A stretch of DNA of 64,000 nucleotides from Oryza sativa Japonica Group (Eukaryota; Streptophyta; Magnoliopsida; Poales; Poaceae): NCBI RefSeq assembly GCF_034140825.1, contig NC_089035.1, forward strand, positions 41,594,001-41,658,000, read 5' to 3'. The notes beneath the pieces are model-generated. The model made no database searches, had not been told where the DNA came from, and worked only from the letters and a program-made list of their open reading frames with translations. Position 1 is the stretch's first letter. The number at the start of each line of letters is the position of its first letter. Below, in pieces: positions 34,730-48,007 of this stretch. The translations under genes and the position numbers were made by a program.

Positions 34730-37700
34730 ATGGAGCTCGTCCCCTTCAAGCCCGAGGCCGGGGCCCTGGTCGAGTCGGGCGGCGGGGCCCACGGGGACTC
34801 GATCCCGGCCATGGTGGCGGCGCAGCAGGAACTGCTGCACGCGCAGGTGGACCAGCTCCAGCTCCTCGTCGTCGCGCAGTGCCGCCTCACCGGCGTCAAC
34901 CCCCTCGCCCAGGAGATGGTCAGGAGCTCCTGTCTCTGATCTGTTTTTTTTTTCTTTCTAATCTCTGCTTCTAGTACTCGTTTGCTCGATGTATTAGCGT
35001 ATGCCTTTTTGTCTTTGTAATGGATAGATTTTAGGCTTGATGAAGTAGCACATGGAGTGTTTCCGGGGACTCATCCATTGGTTGCTGAGCTTAGGTTTTG
35101 ATGCTCATACTATCCTGATGTTTTGTTCATGTCATCAGTTCCAACTTATTTATTTTTACGTCGTGGCGTTTGTTTGTTCACTTGGTAGTGGCTATGATGC
35201 TCCATGATGAAAATTCACATTTTTAAGTCCGATTTTTTAAATTCGGGCTTGTGTAATGGGTTACTACTCTAAAACCCGAAATTCCAGATATGTTTATTTC
35301 TAATATTTAGGTCCTCATACTTCACTAACCATACATGGTCATGATTCTGGTTATATGTCGTCATAAGAAACACTGGCAAAATTGCACCTGAGAGAGTTGA
35401 AAATGAAGCAACGCATTTGTAGGGACCAAGAAGAGTCACTATCTTTTTCTCCACATAAATGATATTCATGTTAGTTTTAGTGTAGCATTGTGAATCCGTT
35501 TTCTTATTGTCTGTAAATGATATCACAAAGTTATTACTTGACTGGCATGAGTAATGGTATCTGAAGGGGTGACTTTCTATTTGCCTTAAATGTATGCTGC
35601 AACTTCATGAGCCCCAATTACTATTTTCGAAATGTTTTGGTTTGGTTTTGCTTTTGCCATTAAGTAGTGACGTGCATCTCATCTTGCATCCTGTTTTTGC
35701 TGCTGACTAATGATCATCTTTAAAATGTCTCTTTCTTTGTATTTGCCATTAACCTGTGACATGGGTCTCATCCTGCACCCTGTTTTTTCCGCTAAACTCT
35801 CTTGCATGTGGGACCCTATAAAATGGCAAAAATGAGATGTCACAAGTTAGCGACAGAAACAATAAGCTCCCATCAAACACATTTTTATTCACCAGTCAAC
35901 TTATCTTGCACGTTTTTGTTCTTGCAGGCTGCTGGGGCATTGTCTATCAAGATAGGTGAGTTGTTTACCTGTATCAATTGAATTATAGCATGATAAACTA
36001 ATATGGGCACCGTAAACTTGTATAATGATGTATACATTTGATAGAGTTAAAGCTTAATTGCTATTAGGCACGCCATTGTTGAAAAAAGAAAAAGCTTGAT
36101 GCGTGATCCTGCACTGTTTAAGCTGACTTAAGATAATTATTTACTCCACACATTGCTTTAATCCTGCTGAGTTTTTTATAGCATTTAAAATTTTGTAGGT
36201 AAAAAGCCAAGGGATTTGTTAAATCCAAAGGCTGTCAAGTCCATGCAGTCACTTTTTGCTATGAAGGATACTATTGGAAAAAAAGAAACTCGGGAAATTA
36301 GCGCATCTTTTGGGGTTACTGTTACACAGGTCAGCTACTTATCTCGCATGTGCTATGCTTTTTACCTTGATGTATGCCTATTTATGTGGTCTTATCACTT
36401 GCTTTTTATGGTTCGTTGAAGAAATCCATCCTTAAACAGTTAAAATAATCATATACAGCTGAACAGAAAACATATAACTGATTTCAAGCTTTAACAGAAT
36501 ATTGTCCTTTCCCTTTTCTTATAGTTGGTGGTCTATTACTTTTTCCTTTATCTTTTCTAAGTTAGTTTTCATATTATTTTATTAGCCTCAATGTGTTGGC
36601 ATGTTGCCTTCTATTTAAAATTAATAATATTATTCTGATTTTATTTCTATGTAATTCTTTTTATATTGATGACCTGCAACTCAATGGCTCCTAGGTGAGG
36701 GAGTTCTTTGCAAGTCAACGTACGCGAGTAAGAAAATTTGTTCGCTTATCACGTGAGAAAGCCCTGAGAATAGAGTCATCCAAGGCTCCTGACAATGTAT
36801 GCTCCATAAGCACTGAGCAGACACCTGTTGACATTGAGGCACATGCTCAAGTTATTGAGCCTCTGAGAACATTAGAACCATTGGAGGCGCAACAAATTTC
36901 TTTGCCGCATCTGGTGGTTCCTCAAATCTCTTTACAATTGCCGGTGGTCCTGCAGAGCTGTGCAATCCCTGTTGCCCCAATAGGTGTAATGCAACCCACC
37001 GAGGCTAAGACTAATCCCGATCCCATTCAAAAGGAAACTAAGCAAGAGGAAGTTGCTGGAGTTGAGTCAGAAGATAAGAAGTTTTTGGAAAGTATCTTTG
37101 TTCTAATGCGGAAGGAGAATACATTCTCTGGACAGGTCAAATTGATGGAATCAATTCTACAAATAAACAATGTAACTGTTCTTAGTTGGTAAGATCCCGA
37201 CCTTATATTACATACAGAGCATTAGATGATTTTATTGGTCCCTAATTTACTTTTCTAATAACTTTGCAGGTTCTTAACAATGGGTGGTTTGGCCATTGTA
37301 TCGACGTGGTTGGGCCAAGCAGTTACTGAGGAGCAAACAACAGTTATTCTTGTTGTTTTCAAGGTTCTTATTTTTCTGTAACTGTACATTGTCACATCTG
37401 TGTCAAGCTTTTTTTTTACTTATGGTCTAATTGATGTAGGTGCTTCTTCATCTCCCATTACATAAAGCTCTGCCAGCTCATATGTCAACTGTATTGCAAA
37501 CTATTAACAGGTTGCGGTTTTATAGGACACAAGGTGTGTAGAAATTGCCGAAAGTCTTTAATTATCTTGCACATATATTTTGGATGATAATATAATTGCC
37601 ATGAGAAGTACCTTGGATTATTATAAACTTGGAATTCTAGCAAAGAAGGATAGCGATGCTAGTGAATAATTTTTTTAATGATGTTCCTACTTACAAAATC

Positions 37701-40700
37701 GAAATTATGGTTGTGAACATTCTGCTATGATTGTTTGAGCTATAGCTGATAAGCCGTGGAAAAATGAAAACCAACCAAAGATAATTTATGGATAAAATTT
37801 TTGTGTTATTAGCGTTTAAAAGCCAAAGCTGGAAAATAGACTATGATGAAAAAAAATAATCCCATAATCAACTCTCAAAAGTTCAATTTTTTAGGCTGGA
37901 TTTGATCCGAAGGCCATAAAAACTCAAAAAAAAGACCTTTTTTTTTCAAAAAAACAATTTATGCTTATTTTTTGGGAGAAATTGTAAGTCAGCATGTGGT
38001 TTTTGGACACTGTAATGTTCTGCAAAGTTGAACATTAATAGATTCTCTTAGTTTCTTTGGGCTGCTTACTAGAATTTATCTGATTTGAAGATCAGACATA
38101 TCAAGCAAGGCGAGGAACCTCCTCTCCAGGTTGAGCAAAGTGCTTGTAAGAAGTCAGGCATTGAAGAAATCTCAGAAGGACTTAATCTGTAAACAAAGGT
38201 GGATTCCTCTTTTGCAGCGCTGTTATTATCCTATTATCCTATTATTTTTACTGCCTTTTCTCTGCTGAATTTTACTTATAGTTAATTTATTTTCTATTTT
38301 CAGGATAAGTGAAATTCTCCGTGATGAGTCTTGGAAATCTGAAGTTGATATTACTGTAAGTATCTGAGGGAGAATACAATATCAAGTATCCATTGTCAAA
38401 TTAGCAATATATATCAGAGTATTAAAATGCTTAGCAAAATAACAAGTTTAATTGTTTTGCCCTTATCAGGAGGACATCCTTGCCTTGACTGATGATGCAA
38501 GTGAGAGCAGGTGATTTTCGTTATGTTTCATGCATTGAATAAATTTAAAGTTTATTAATATTAAGTGATCTACTTAATCTCTATTTTCGCCTGCTATACA
38601 ATTCACTTGATTTGGTTTATGTGTCACTTTGCAGAATGCCTGAGCCCAGAAAAACGCCATTGCTGCTCACTGCTTCTGCGGACGAATCAAATAAAAAGAG
38701 TTCTCTGCAGACAAGTATCCTTTCATTTTATTTAAGCCTGCCACTACTAAATTTTGCTTCTCTTCTCTTGGAACATTTGACCACATTTTCCCATCTGCAT
38801 AAGGCTATTAAAGTGTTTGTATTCCAAATTTCCTATCATATATATATCTATAAGCCTTCTCCCTAGAAAATACTGACAGTTTATTGTTCTGTACTACCAT
38901 TTGGGTAACATTTATTGGTAGGTTTCATTATTTTACATCAATCATAGAAAGGGGCTCCTTATGCAACTTGCTTTTTTTTTTCATTTTTTGCCCAAATGTT
39001 CTATGCCTTGTTGACATGGGTGTTACTAATGGCTTCTTTATCTCTCTATTGAGTTTAGTCAGGCTACATGCTCCTTTAAACTATTTGGTGCTTTTATTTG
39101 TTGTTTTAACCTGCATTTATTGCATGTTCGATGAATATTAGTGAACAATGTGCATGTGAGGAGTTCAATACCTGGCATCTTCAATTTGTTGTTTTCAATT
39201 GTTAATTCAACTGCTTGTGAATCTCCTTAGCTAATCCCTTCAGAATCCAAAGAGAAAAGGAAAGTTCTACTTGTAGAACATCCAAATCGGAAAGCTGCTG
39301 GCAAGAATGTTAACCCTGTCAGAAGCACATCTACGAACAATAGTAGACCGTTATCTGCAGATGATATCCAAAAAGCAAAGATGCGTGCCATGTTCATGCA
39401 GGAGAAATATGGCAAGGTTGACACAAGCAAAGTGATTGAAAAACCTCATATGATGGAAATTCAAAAACCGTCTGGCTTAGTTGATTCAAATGTACCGCTT
39501 GTGCCCAGAACCCCTCTTACTTCAATCATTAAACAACCTGTTGACCCTAGCCCATCAACCTCTAAACAAAGTACACTATCTCCACCTGATAAGCCAGAAA
39601 TTGCAGTTAGCTTGAAGCTGAACGTAACAGCCAAAGAAAACTTTATAGAGAAATTGGATTCCAAGAGAGTTATTTGGCAGATACCACCAGGTATACCCTT
39701 TTTCTTCTCTGCTTCTTCATGTGTCCATCTTTTAATAGAAGTTGTATAATAGATGTAATGGTTCATATCTTAAGAACTTGAAGCGTGTTGTCTTTTATTT
39801 GTACCAACACAAGCCTCTGAAATCTGTATAGTTTAGATTATGAGATTATCCAAAATCAGTATATAGTATGGATCAGGTTCAATCTGAAGTGGAGAAACCG
39901 CAACTCGAGAGACATACCGTGTTATAGAACCAGGTCATGAGCTCTGTTTTGTTTGTCCTCATGTCACCAGTTGTACAATGCAGTCTTAACACTAAACAAC
40001 GTATCTAATTTGTTGTCATGAATTTGATGCATGTGTGAGAGCCTAAAGGGCAGGTGATCAAGTGGATGATTTCTGACAGAGATAACTGTTACTACTTGAT
40101 TTAGCAGTTGGTTTACAATTAACCGATTCAGCTTGGAACAAGCATCCTGCTATCAAATTGTTGGAAGAGCAGGGGATGGCAATTTTCTGTAGTGATATGA
40201 GAATTGAGAAGTTACCAGTCATTCCCCATAAACAAACATGGGGCAGCTATTACCATAATTTCAGGCAGTTCATTGCAACAGTTCCTCTTTTTGTAGGAAG
40301 GCTTGCAAGTAAATCCACATTGGTTAAATACTTGGACCAAATAATTTCTGTGCTTATGGATCTCAATAAACACTAACATGCATGACGTTACATTTTATAC
40401 TTCATGTAATTTGAGTTCCATACATTCATGTGATAAAAATCACTTATTACAGGTTATTTGATACTTTCTGTAGCAATATCGATAAAACAATGACAAATCA
40501 GCTGGTCTGTGTGAGACTTATTTTCCTTTATTAATTCTCTACAAATCCAAATGTGATATCTGCATATGGTATGTTGACTGGGAAAAGATATCCAGAGATA
40601 CTTCCAATCTCTATGGTGTCAGCAGTTGTCAGTGAACATCTGATCTAGCTATCTTAAGAACTTCGCTTAAATACAGGGAACTCTGCGAACATCCAACAGT

Positions 40701-42794
40701 CGTGTGTCACCCGTTGCCGATCTTGAAAAGTTTTAGTTCACTTCACCATCTATGTTTTCTTAGAGTTCCAGTGAAAGCTTGAGCTTGCATTATTAGTTCA
40801 TAGCCTCATGTTGCAGAACTTTATTTTTTTCCCCTGGAGTTAGCCTCATGTTCCTTCCTTAAGTGTGACATATGCACTATCAGTTTATTTATTCATTTTT
40901 TTTTAGAATCGGGGCTTTATTTGTCCATTATTTGAAATTTTGTTATTTCATGTTGCAGAGGTTTGGATAGACCCTGCTTGGAGTTTAGGTGCTGGAGAGA
41001 ACAGCAAAGAATTTGAGGTCCAAACCCAGAGAAACAGGCGTGAGAAGGAAACCTTTTATGCTAGTCTAAAGGACATACCGTTGAATCCAAAGGGCCCATG
41101 GGATGTGGAAATGGACTTTGATGACAGCCTTACACCGGAAATTCCAATTGAGCAGCCACCAGATGCTGACGCTATGGAAACGGATAGCGTGAGCACAGCC
41201 CCTCCAAACATTGTGGTTCCTGTTGTGGACAAGCAAATAGGATCAACCTCATCAGTATCTCCAGCAGTTGCTGCTGGTGCGAACGGTGCAACTTCTGAAC
41301 CAGATCTTGAGCTGCTTGCGGTGCTGCTCAAGAATCCACAACTTGTCTTTGCTCTAACTTCTAATCAGGGTGGGACCCTGCCAAGTGAGCAGACCGTTGC
41401 ACTTCTGGACATGTTGAAGCAGACTGGCCTTGGACTATCAGAGCTGGTAAATAGCCTGGCCAACAATTCTGGGGTCCAAAAAGAGCCCGAATCTGGTCCT
41501 GAAGCTATCCCTGCTTCGCTTCCATCGCCAACTCCTCCAAAAGACCTGATAGCCAGGGTTTGCCTGCTTAACTCTTCACTTCTAATTTTCCAAAGTTAAA
41601 TCCTTCATCTGTTGTAAGTATTACTATCTTGTTTGGCAGGATGGCTGGAGTTCAGAGTTCCCATCACAAGTGAGGACCCAAAACTTGCAGCACGCCCATT
41701 TGCCAAACAGAGCAAATGCACCTCCTGTTGCAAGCAGCGTGCAGCAAAGTTTCTCAAATGTTGTCAGTTCGTTGCCTTCACAACCTTATGCTTCAGCTTC
41801 TGCTTTGCCGGCACAGACTCGAACTAATATGACATCTCTCCCCCAGTCGATGATCTCCGTAAATCCGTCAACTCAACATGTTGCTCCTATGAATAATCTT
41901 CTGAGCAGAGCCACGGTACACCAGCACACCCAATCATATGCTTTAACGTCTGATCCTGTTGCAGTGGCGGTCCATCATCAGCCAGCGGTGAACAAACTAG
42001 CCCATGAGGTTCAGAGCATCTCACACCCTGCTGTATCACATTCTTCGGTGGCTGAATCACATGCCTCTTACACATCATACACCTGGCAATCTAGTGTTGC
42101 TACCATTGCCGCCACTGGGCGAAATGCTACACCTGATCGATGGGCTGCACCTGCACGCACTACTAATTCCTTTAACGCTGCCCCATCAAATTCAAACCAT
42201 GTGACGTATCCTAACCAGAATGCTTACAGTAACCACAGCACACAAGCTACTACATACAATTCTTATGGTTCAGCTCCAGTCTCGTCCCACTCCCTCCACC
42301 CAGGGCAGGGACTGGACCGAAATGGCTACACTCACGCAGCGGAGTACCAGACGACAATGGCGCGAGACGCCCTATGGCGGAACTCGCGGTCTCCTGAGCT
42401 TGGTGCTGGTGCTGTGTATGGTAGTAGCTCACAAGGCTATGTTCCCGAGCCCTCAAGGCAGTGGAACTACGGGCAGCAGAGCTACAATCCTGAGCCTTAT
42501 TCTAGGCAGTGGAGTTCTGGGCAACAAAGCTACAACACTGTCACTGCTGAGCCTTCCAGGCAGTGGAGCTCCGGGCAGCAGAGCTACAGCAACCCAGCTG
42601 AGCCTTCAAGGCAGTGGAGTTCATCAGCACATGCACAACCAAGCTACAACCCTGAGCCTTCAAGACCCTGGAATTCAGGTCATCAGAGTCAAAACCCTGA
42701 GGCATCGAGGCAATGGAGTCATCATCATGGAAAGCAAGAACGTTATAATCCGACAGATGGTAGAAATTCTTATGATCAACATTGGAGGAGATGA
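34730..42794 (+). CDS. LD: LUMINIDEPENDENS homeodomain protein
   Basis: A nuclear regulator; in Arabidopsis LD promotes flowering in the autonomous pathway. Thirteen exons: 34730-34918, 35928-35955, 36199-36329, 36695-37188, 37270-37363, 37440-37533, 38096-38198, 38304-38355, 38470-38510, 38635-38714, 39244-39690, 40959-41557 and 41640-42794. All are GT-AG and total 3507 bp, 1168 residues. A divergent homeodomain lies at about 72-135, helix 3 reading VREFFASQRTRVRKFV. A TFIIS N-terminal-like helical region covers about 242-375 (FLESIFVLMRKE to LLSRLSKVLVRSQALKK). A basic segment follows (SKEKRKVLLVEHPNRKAAGK), then RVIWQIPPEVWIDPAW and NRREKETFYASLKDIPLNP, which are conserved in plant LD. The C-terminus is Ser/Gln/Tyr-rich with degenerate PSRQWSSGQQSYNPE repeats. 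The start ATG is the first in a GC-rich leader with good context. Intron 11 contains a candidate alternative 3' exon. Confidence 0.93.
40108..40376 (+). other. Candidate alternative 3' exon in LD intron 11
   Basis: An open frame runs from a TTTAGCAG acceptor to a TAA at 40374-40376. Joined to exon 11 (which ends one base into a codon) it continues in frame as VGLQLTDSAWNKHPAIKLLE and ends in VLMDLNKH. The 89-residue stretch is long for intron DNA and reads like protein. I do not recognise the domain. It could be a retained fragment of another gene or a real truncated isoform. Confidence 0.35.
42445..42725 (+). repeat. In-frame QWSSGQQSYNPE repeats in the LD C-terminus
   Basis: About six degenerate units of 14-20 codons built on PSRQWSSGQQSYNPE. 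They encode a Gln/Ser/Tyr-rich tail of the kind often found in prion-like or phase-separating proteins. Confidence 0.85.
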
Positions 42795-43929
42795 TGAGGG
42801 TCACCATTGTATATTAGCTGATTCTTGAGGTGGTTCTCCGGGCTTTTTTTTCCCTTTTTTTTTTTTCTTTTTGATGGGAAGCTTTGTGATTCGTTTACTT
42901 TGGGCCTTGTGATTGGCACAGAGGCCATTGAGAAAGCTATACATCATGTACCAAATGTAGTAGGAGTGGGGGAAACAAAAAACGAGAAAACTAAAAAAAA
43001 AAAAGAGAGGATGCATCAGCTGAATTGCTGAATCCATTGATGGATAAAAAGTTTCACTTCATATTTCATTTGTGATTCGTTTTCTTCTTTTTTTTTCCCT
43101 CTAAACCTTCTAATCAGTAGTCATGTAGTGACCACTCACCACCGCCTTTGTGCTATCTTGGCATGCAGGTGGCACTGAGATGCGTATTGCGTTTTGTTGC
43201 TGTTTCTCGTCAGGTCGGCGTTCTCTGAACTCTGAAGAGGAGTCTCGATGAAGCCGTGAATACGTACGTATGCTTACGATTTACGAATTGTGGTATAGAC
43301 GATAAACGTCGCAATCTAGCACATCTTTTGGTGGAGCATACGAATCTGAAGTCGATATGTGACATTGTCGTTTGCATTTTCTGTGCAGGTGGTGAAAATG
43401 AATGAATCTTGTTATATTTCCCTATTTGGCGGTAGCCCTTTTAAGTTGTGTTGAAAAAGGAAGCGTGAAAAGTGCTAGCCAGAACCAACAGTTTGGTCGC
43501 AGGGAGGTTTATGTCCAAATCGTGTAACACAAATGTTGCACAGTAACCTAAATTTCTTTTTTCTAATAAAAATCGATAGTGAAATAATCCATTAGTACAA
43601 ATATAAGATTTCAAGTGGACTCTAGGATACTGCTAGCTCTATTATTTACATGGATAAAAAAGAACTATTTTTGTATAAATCCTTTTTTGAATTGACCATC
43701 TGAACGAAGTCAATTTTAAAAACTATTAGCTGTATATTATTGTGAACCCCAGTGTCATTTTCAGTTTTCAAAGGAAGTCCAAAATTAATCGGGGTAAACG
43801 TGTGTGACAGCGTGCGTGCGTGTGTGCATGTGTTGGAAATGGTCTCCGAACGTGCTTGGACGGTGAGCGCGCGTGTGCCTGATGCGCAGTCAGACACGCA
43901 TCCCAGGTCGGCGCCTTCCCTCCAATTTC
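42795..43929. other. LD 3' UTR and intergenic DNA
   Basis: No other gene recognised. It includes T-rich runs shortly after the stop and a GTGTGTGCGTGCGTGTG microsatellite-like stretch near 43800. Confidence 0.45.
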
Positions 43930-44292
43930 ATACTTCCTCCGTTTCTAAGGCCGAGTTTAATTCTAAAATTTTTCTTCAAACTTTAAACTTTTTCATCATA
44001 TCAAAACTTTCTTACACACACAAACTTTCAACTTTTCCGTTACATCGTTCTAATTTCAATTAAACTTTTAATTTTGATGTAAACTAAACATACCCTAAAT
44101 ATTTGACGCTATTGATTTTTTAATACATGTTTGACCGTTCATCTTATTAAAAACATTTTGTGAGATATATAAAACTATATGTATACAATCAAATGGTAGA
44201 AAAAAATTAATAATTACTTATTTTTTAAATAAAATGAATGATCAATATGTTAAAAAAAGATCAACGGTGACAAATATTTAGAAAAGAGGAAG
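43930..44292. repeat. Stowaway MITE interrupted by another MITE
   Basis: Left part TACTTCCTCCGTTTCTAA resumes after the insert as TAAATATTTGACGCTATTG. The right part, GATCAACGGTGACAAATATTTAGAAAAGAGG in short, mirrors it. It ends about 120 bp before the start codon of the PsbP-domain gene. Confidence 0.7.
43949..44095. repeat. MITE, GGCCGTGTTTAGTTC family (copy 4), nested
   Basis: 147 bp, beginning GGCCGAGTTTAATTCTA and ending GTAAACTAAACATACCC, with TAA on both sides (43946-43948 and 44096-44098) inside the Stowaway copy. Confidence 0.8.
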
Positions 44293-44415
44293 TTATTTTT
44301 CCCTCTTTTCTTTCTTTTTCTCTCGCGAAAACGTCGCGAGAAAAAGAAAAAAAGAACCAAATAAAAACGGAAGCCGCAGCAGCAGCAGCAGCAGCATATC
44401 CTTTTCTGCTCCGCG

Positions 44416-47245
44416 ATGGCCATGGCGGCCGCGGCGAGGCACCAACGCCACCCGCTCTCGCGCTGCGGCGAGGGGCGGCGGTGGCGGCGCGGGGAGGTGC
44501 GGTGCTCGTCGCCGGCGCAGGAGTTCGCGGCGCTGGCGGCGGTGTTCCGGCGGCGGCTGGTGGTGGGCGCCACGACGGCGGCCGCGGCGGCCGTCGGGGC
44601 GAACTTCGGCGGGGTGACCAGCTTCCTGCTGGGGCTGTCCCCGCAGCTCGGCCGCTCGCTCCGCCTCGACGTGCTCTACCCCGTCGGCGGCTTCACCCGA
44701 TGCCTCGACTCCGACAATGGATTCGGTAATTACACACACACACACATATATTACCAATCTCGCTTTCTCTTCTTCCCCTTGTTAGGTTTGGCAATTGGCG
44801 TTGCATTTGCTTCTTCCAAAAATATTGGGGGTTGTCTCTCTCGATCTCCAATCGTGCGCAATTGCTTGTTCTTCGATTTGTTCGTTCTGTGTGGCTCGGT
44901 TGACTTCAATTACTCCTCAAATTGTCTCCGCAAAAGAAAAATAGAGAACACGTTGAGCCGTCATCATCTGTTGCTATATTTTAAGACTCCATTTTCTTTT
45001 TTTTTAATAAAAAGTTTGAAGTTGTGAATGCAACAGTAGTAGAGCCACACCCATGCATTTTGGGGACAAAATTCACGCCAAGAGTCTGTAAATGGTAGGC
45101 ACTATGCGATAAATTTTAATGAGTTGGTGTATGTTTAGAATTCTTGATAGTTAAATTTCAGGAGACTAAGAGCTTGGTTTCGCGAAAAGATGAGAATTTT
45201 ACTGGTAAGGTATGCTCGGTTGATGGTGATGCCCACCATAAAACCAATGAAAAAGAACTCTAGGTCTCCCTTCGCGTGGCTGTTGTTATCAAGCTGCAAC
45301 TTTGTGCCCCACCATAGAAGCATTGAAATACAGATGTGAAGCAGGGTTCACACTTCTCTCTCTTTGTGAGTGGTTGGGGCATCAGGGGCTCGGAAAAATT
45401 ACGAAAATTTTGAAAAAAAAATCATTTAAATTTGAATTCAAATATGTATTGCTTAGGATTACTAGGTTCCTTTTAAATTTTTAGGCCTTTTGTTTCACTG
45501 CATAATGGAAGTAACAATATTTGACAAATTACAAGCAAAATTGGGAAATTTTCCTCTAATTAGACCTCATGGTGCTTTCCTTGTTCCAATTCTCCCAGTC
45601 ACATGCAATTTATTCATAATGCCATGACTAAGGAAAAATGGTATGTTTACTGCTTATATAGTTATATGTTCCTATTTTCAAGCTGAATTTAGTCTAGTGT
45701 ACAGTACTGAAAGCACAAGTGGCTACAAAATTGTGGTCCTTGCTGTTGCCAGTTTGCCACCTAGTGTATCTAGCCTACAAGTCATGCCCCCCCAATGGGA
45801 TTTTACATGTGGATCACAGTTTATCTGGTGCTACATTCAGGACCAGAAACTGTGTGCCACCTGGACTGCATGTCATCATAATTGATGACATCTGGTGGAT
45901 GATGTTCGTCTTGATGGTTTACGTTGGATTTATGTTTGGACATTTTCCAACTTGTGGACCCATTAACAAGATGTCGTACTTGGGCACTGTTTTTCTTGAA
46001 AATAAAGGTTGAAATGAAAATCATGATAATGTCTCATAGTTGCATTGGACTTAGAAGATATAGCTGTAATCGTGTAAAGGAAGGGGAAATTGCATTGGCT
46101 CACACTCTACGTATTAATTTTTGTAGCTGATATGATAACACTACGGGGAATTATTCTTGAACAATAGTTTAGCTCAACAAAGCAAGCTATGTGAAAGCAT
46201 TGATGATGACTCTTGAGTCTTGACTGATCTTTGCTCATTAGGGAGTCAAGAATTAGCTGCAAGCCTGCTAATGCACAATCTGAAAATGTACCACCTTTTG
46301 CATGTTTATTAAAAGGTCATTGGCCATTATTTTTATCTGTCGCCAGTAGTGAAATAAGAGGGCTTGATTAATTGCAAACATGTCAGTGTACAAATGTGCA
46401 CATTCCAAATTATGTTAAGTAATAACTTTAAGGTCTCCAAAATTTTCAGAGTTCATATATCCAGCAAGCTGGGTTGGAGATCAGACATTGCTATACAGAG
46501 GAGCGAAGAGAGCAGAACTGCAGAGATCACTAGACCCTCCCCCATTGGCAAATGGGAGGTCCCCATCACGGCCTCGGAACATCAGTGAACCTGTGGCAGC
46601 TTTTGGCCCCCCAGGATCCAGTGGGGAGCTCAATGTCAGTGTCATCGTTTCACCTGTCCCACAAGATTTCTCGTAAGTATACTTTATATGTCACTTGCAG
46701 TTTGTTTTCCTTTATCCAACATTTAAATGAATCGGTTCACAGTATACTTGAGTCCTTCTGTAAATAGTGAACATGACTCCGGCTTCATGCTATACTGCTT
46801 TACAGTAGATTTACTACCAGTACGCTGAATTTGGCATATAGCGTCTTCAGTGTTGGTCAAAGTAGTAATCTTCAGTATTGTTATGCCATATAATGCCTAA
46901 TGCCATGATTGAATTGTTTGAAACAGGATCGAGGCTTTTGGTGGCCCTAAAGATGTTGGGGAGGTGGTTCTCAGAAGGATCGCAAAGACAAAGCGGGGCG
47001 CAGATATAAACGCCACTCTTCTTGATGCTGCCCTGAGAGAAGATCCAGCGAACAATGTGAAATACTACAAGCTAGAGTTCCGAGTTGAAAGCCCTTCCTT
47101 TCGACGACGCAATGTCGCAGTGTGCTGCGCGAAGGATGGGAAACTATACACCCTGAACGCTCAGGCTCCGGAGTCGGCGTGGAAGGCGGTTCGGAAAGAG
47201 TTCCTTGCAATGGCAGATTCATTCAGCCTAGTGGCTGATGTATGA
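44416..47245 (+). CDS. PsbP-domain thylakoid lumen protein
   Basis: Three exons: 44416-44725, 46450-46672 and 46927-47245, GT-AG, 283 residues. The N-terminus is rich in Ala and Arg with few acids, as in chloroplast transit peptides. It then has FRRRLVVGATTAAAAAVGAN (44-63), a twin-arginine-like lumen signal. The mature part contains the PsbP fold hallmarks: GFEFIYPASWVGDQ, a RPRNISEPVAAFGPPG loop, LNVSVIVSPVP, and the closing VKYYKLEFRVES...AVCCAKDGKLYTLNAQAPE. PsbP itself is an extrinsic subunit of photosystem II; PsbP-domain paralogues have varied lumen roles. Which paralogue this is I cannot say. An alternative ATG at 44422 two codons on is equally possible. Intron 1 is 1.7 kb with no recognised insert. 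Confidence 0.88.
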
Positions 47246-47639
47246 TGTATAGTAGAGAGACCGTTTTTGAACCCCACCGAGAATTTTCTTCAGTAGTTTG
47301 TGACTTCTCAAGCAGGCAGAGGGATATGTCAATGTTAGAGCATCAGAAAAGTAACATGTTGTACTGTACCTGTAATGCTGTATCATAATGCTAGTGTCAC
47401 ACATGTGCAATTTTTTTCTGGAAGCAATGCTTGGGAGATATAATCTTTATCTCAACATGTACTGGTAGCAAATTACCAACATTTTCTATCGTCCATCTGA
47501 TGAGCAGTCCAGTATGTATACTTGAGAAGCCAGTTTTGTGTAGCTGGATTGACGTCGCCAATGGCATTGACAGAGGAAGCTACACTTTGGAGATTGGCGA
47601 GGGGAGCAGACATCTCTGTGTTTGGAGGTGGGTGTTGGG
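47246..47639. other. 3' UTR of the PsbP-domain gene
   Basis: Downstream sequence with no separate gene or repeat recognised. AATTTTTTTCTGG near 47410 could lie close to the transcript end. Confidence 0.4.
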
Positions 47640-47830
47640 AACCTCCGATGCACGGAAAACAAAGCGGTCATCCCATGCACGAAAAACGGAGCGGTCCATT
47701 AGCGCGTGATTAATTAAGTATTAGCTATTTTTTTAAAAAAATAGATCAATATGATTTTTGAAAACAACTTTTATATAAAAACTTTTTAAAAAAAACATAC
47801 CGTTTAGCAGTTTGAAAAGCGTGCGCAGCA
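47640..47830. repeat. MITE, GCACGTAAAA/TAATTAAGTATTAG family (copy 3)
   Basis: GCACGAAAAACGGAGCGGTC, GATTAATTAAGTATTAGC, and GTTTAGCAGTTTGAAAAGCG in family order. Confidence 0.65.
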
Positions 47831-48007
47831 GGGTTGCATCATGGAAAAGAAAAGAGTGCGCATCAGCGTGCACACCGTTTAAGTCTAGTTGCATCATGGT
47901 TTGGGGAGAATAGCGATCATGCCTGTTATTTCTGTTATCCTTTTCTCCCTCCCCTTTCCTCTTCTTGTTCTTCTCCATGTCGGTTTTGAAATATTTCACT
48001 TCTCTTA

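Noticed and set aside
42220-42828. 202-codon frame overlapping the LD last exon
   Set aside because: A +1 shadow of the Gln/Ser-rich repeat; the LD frame is supported by homology and splice phases.
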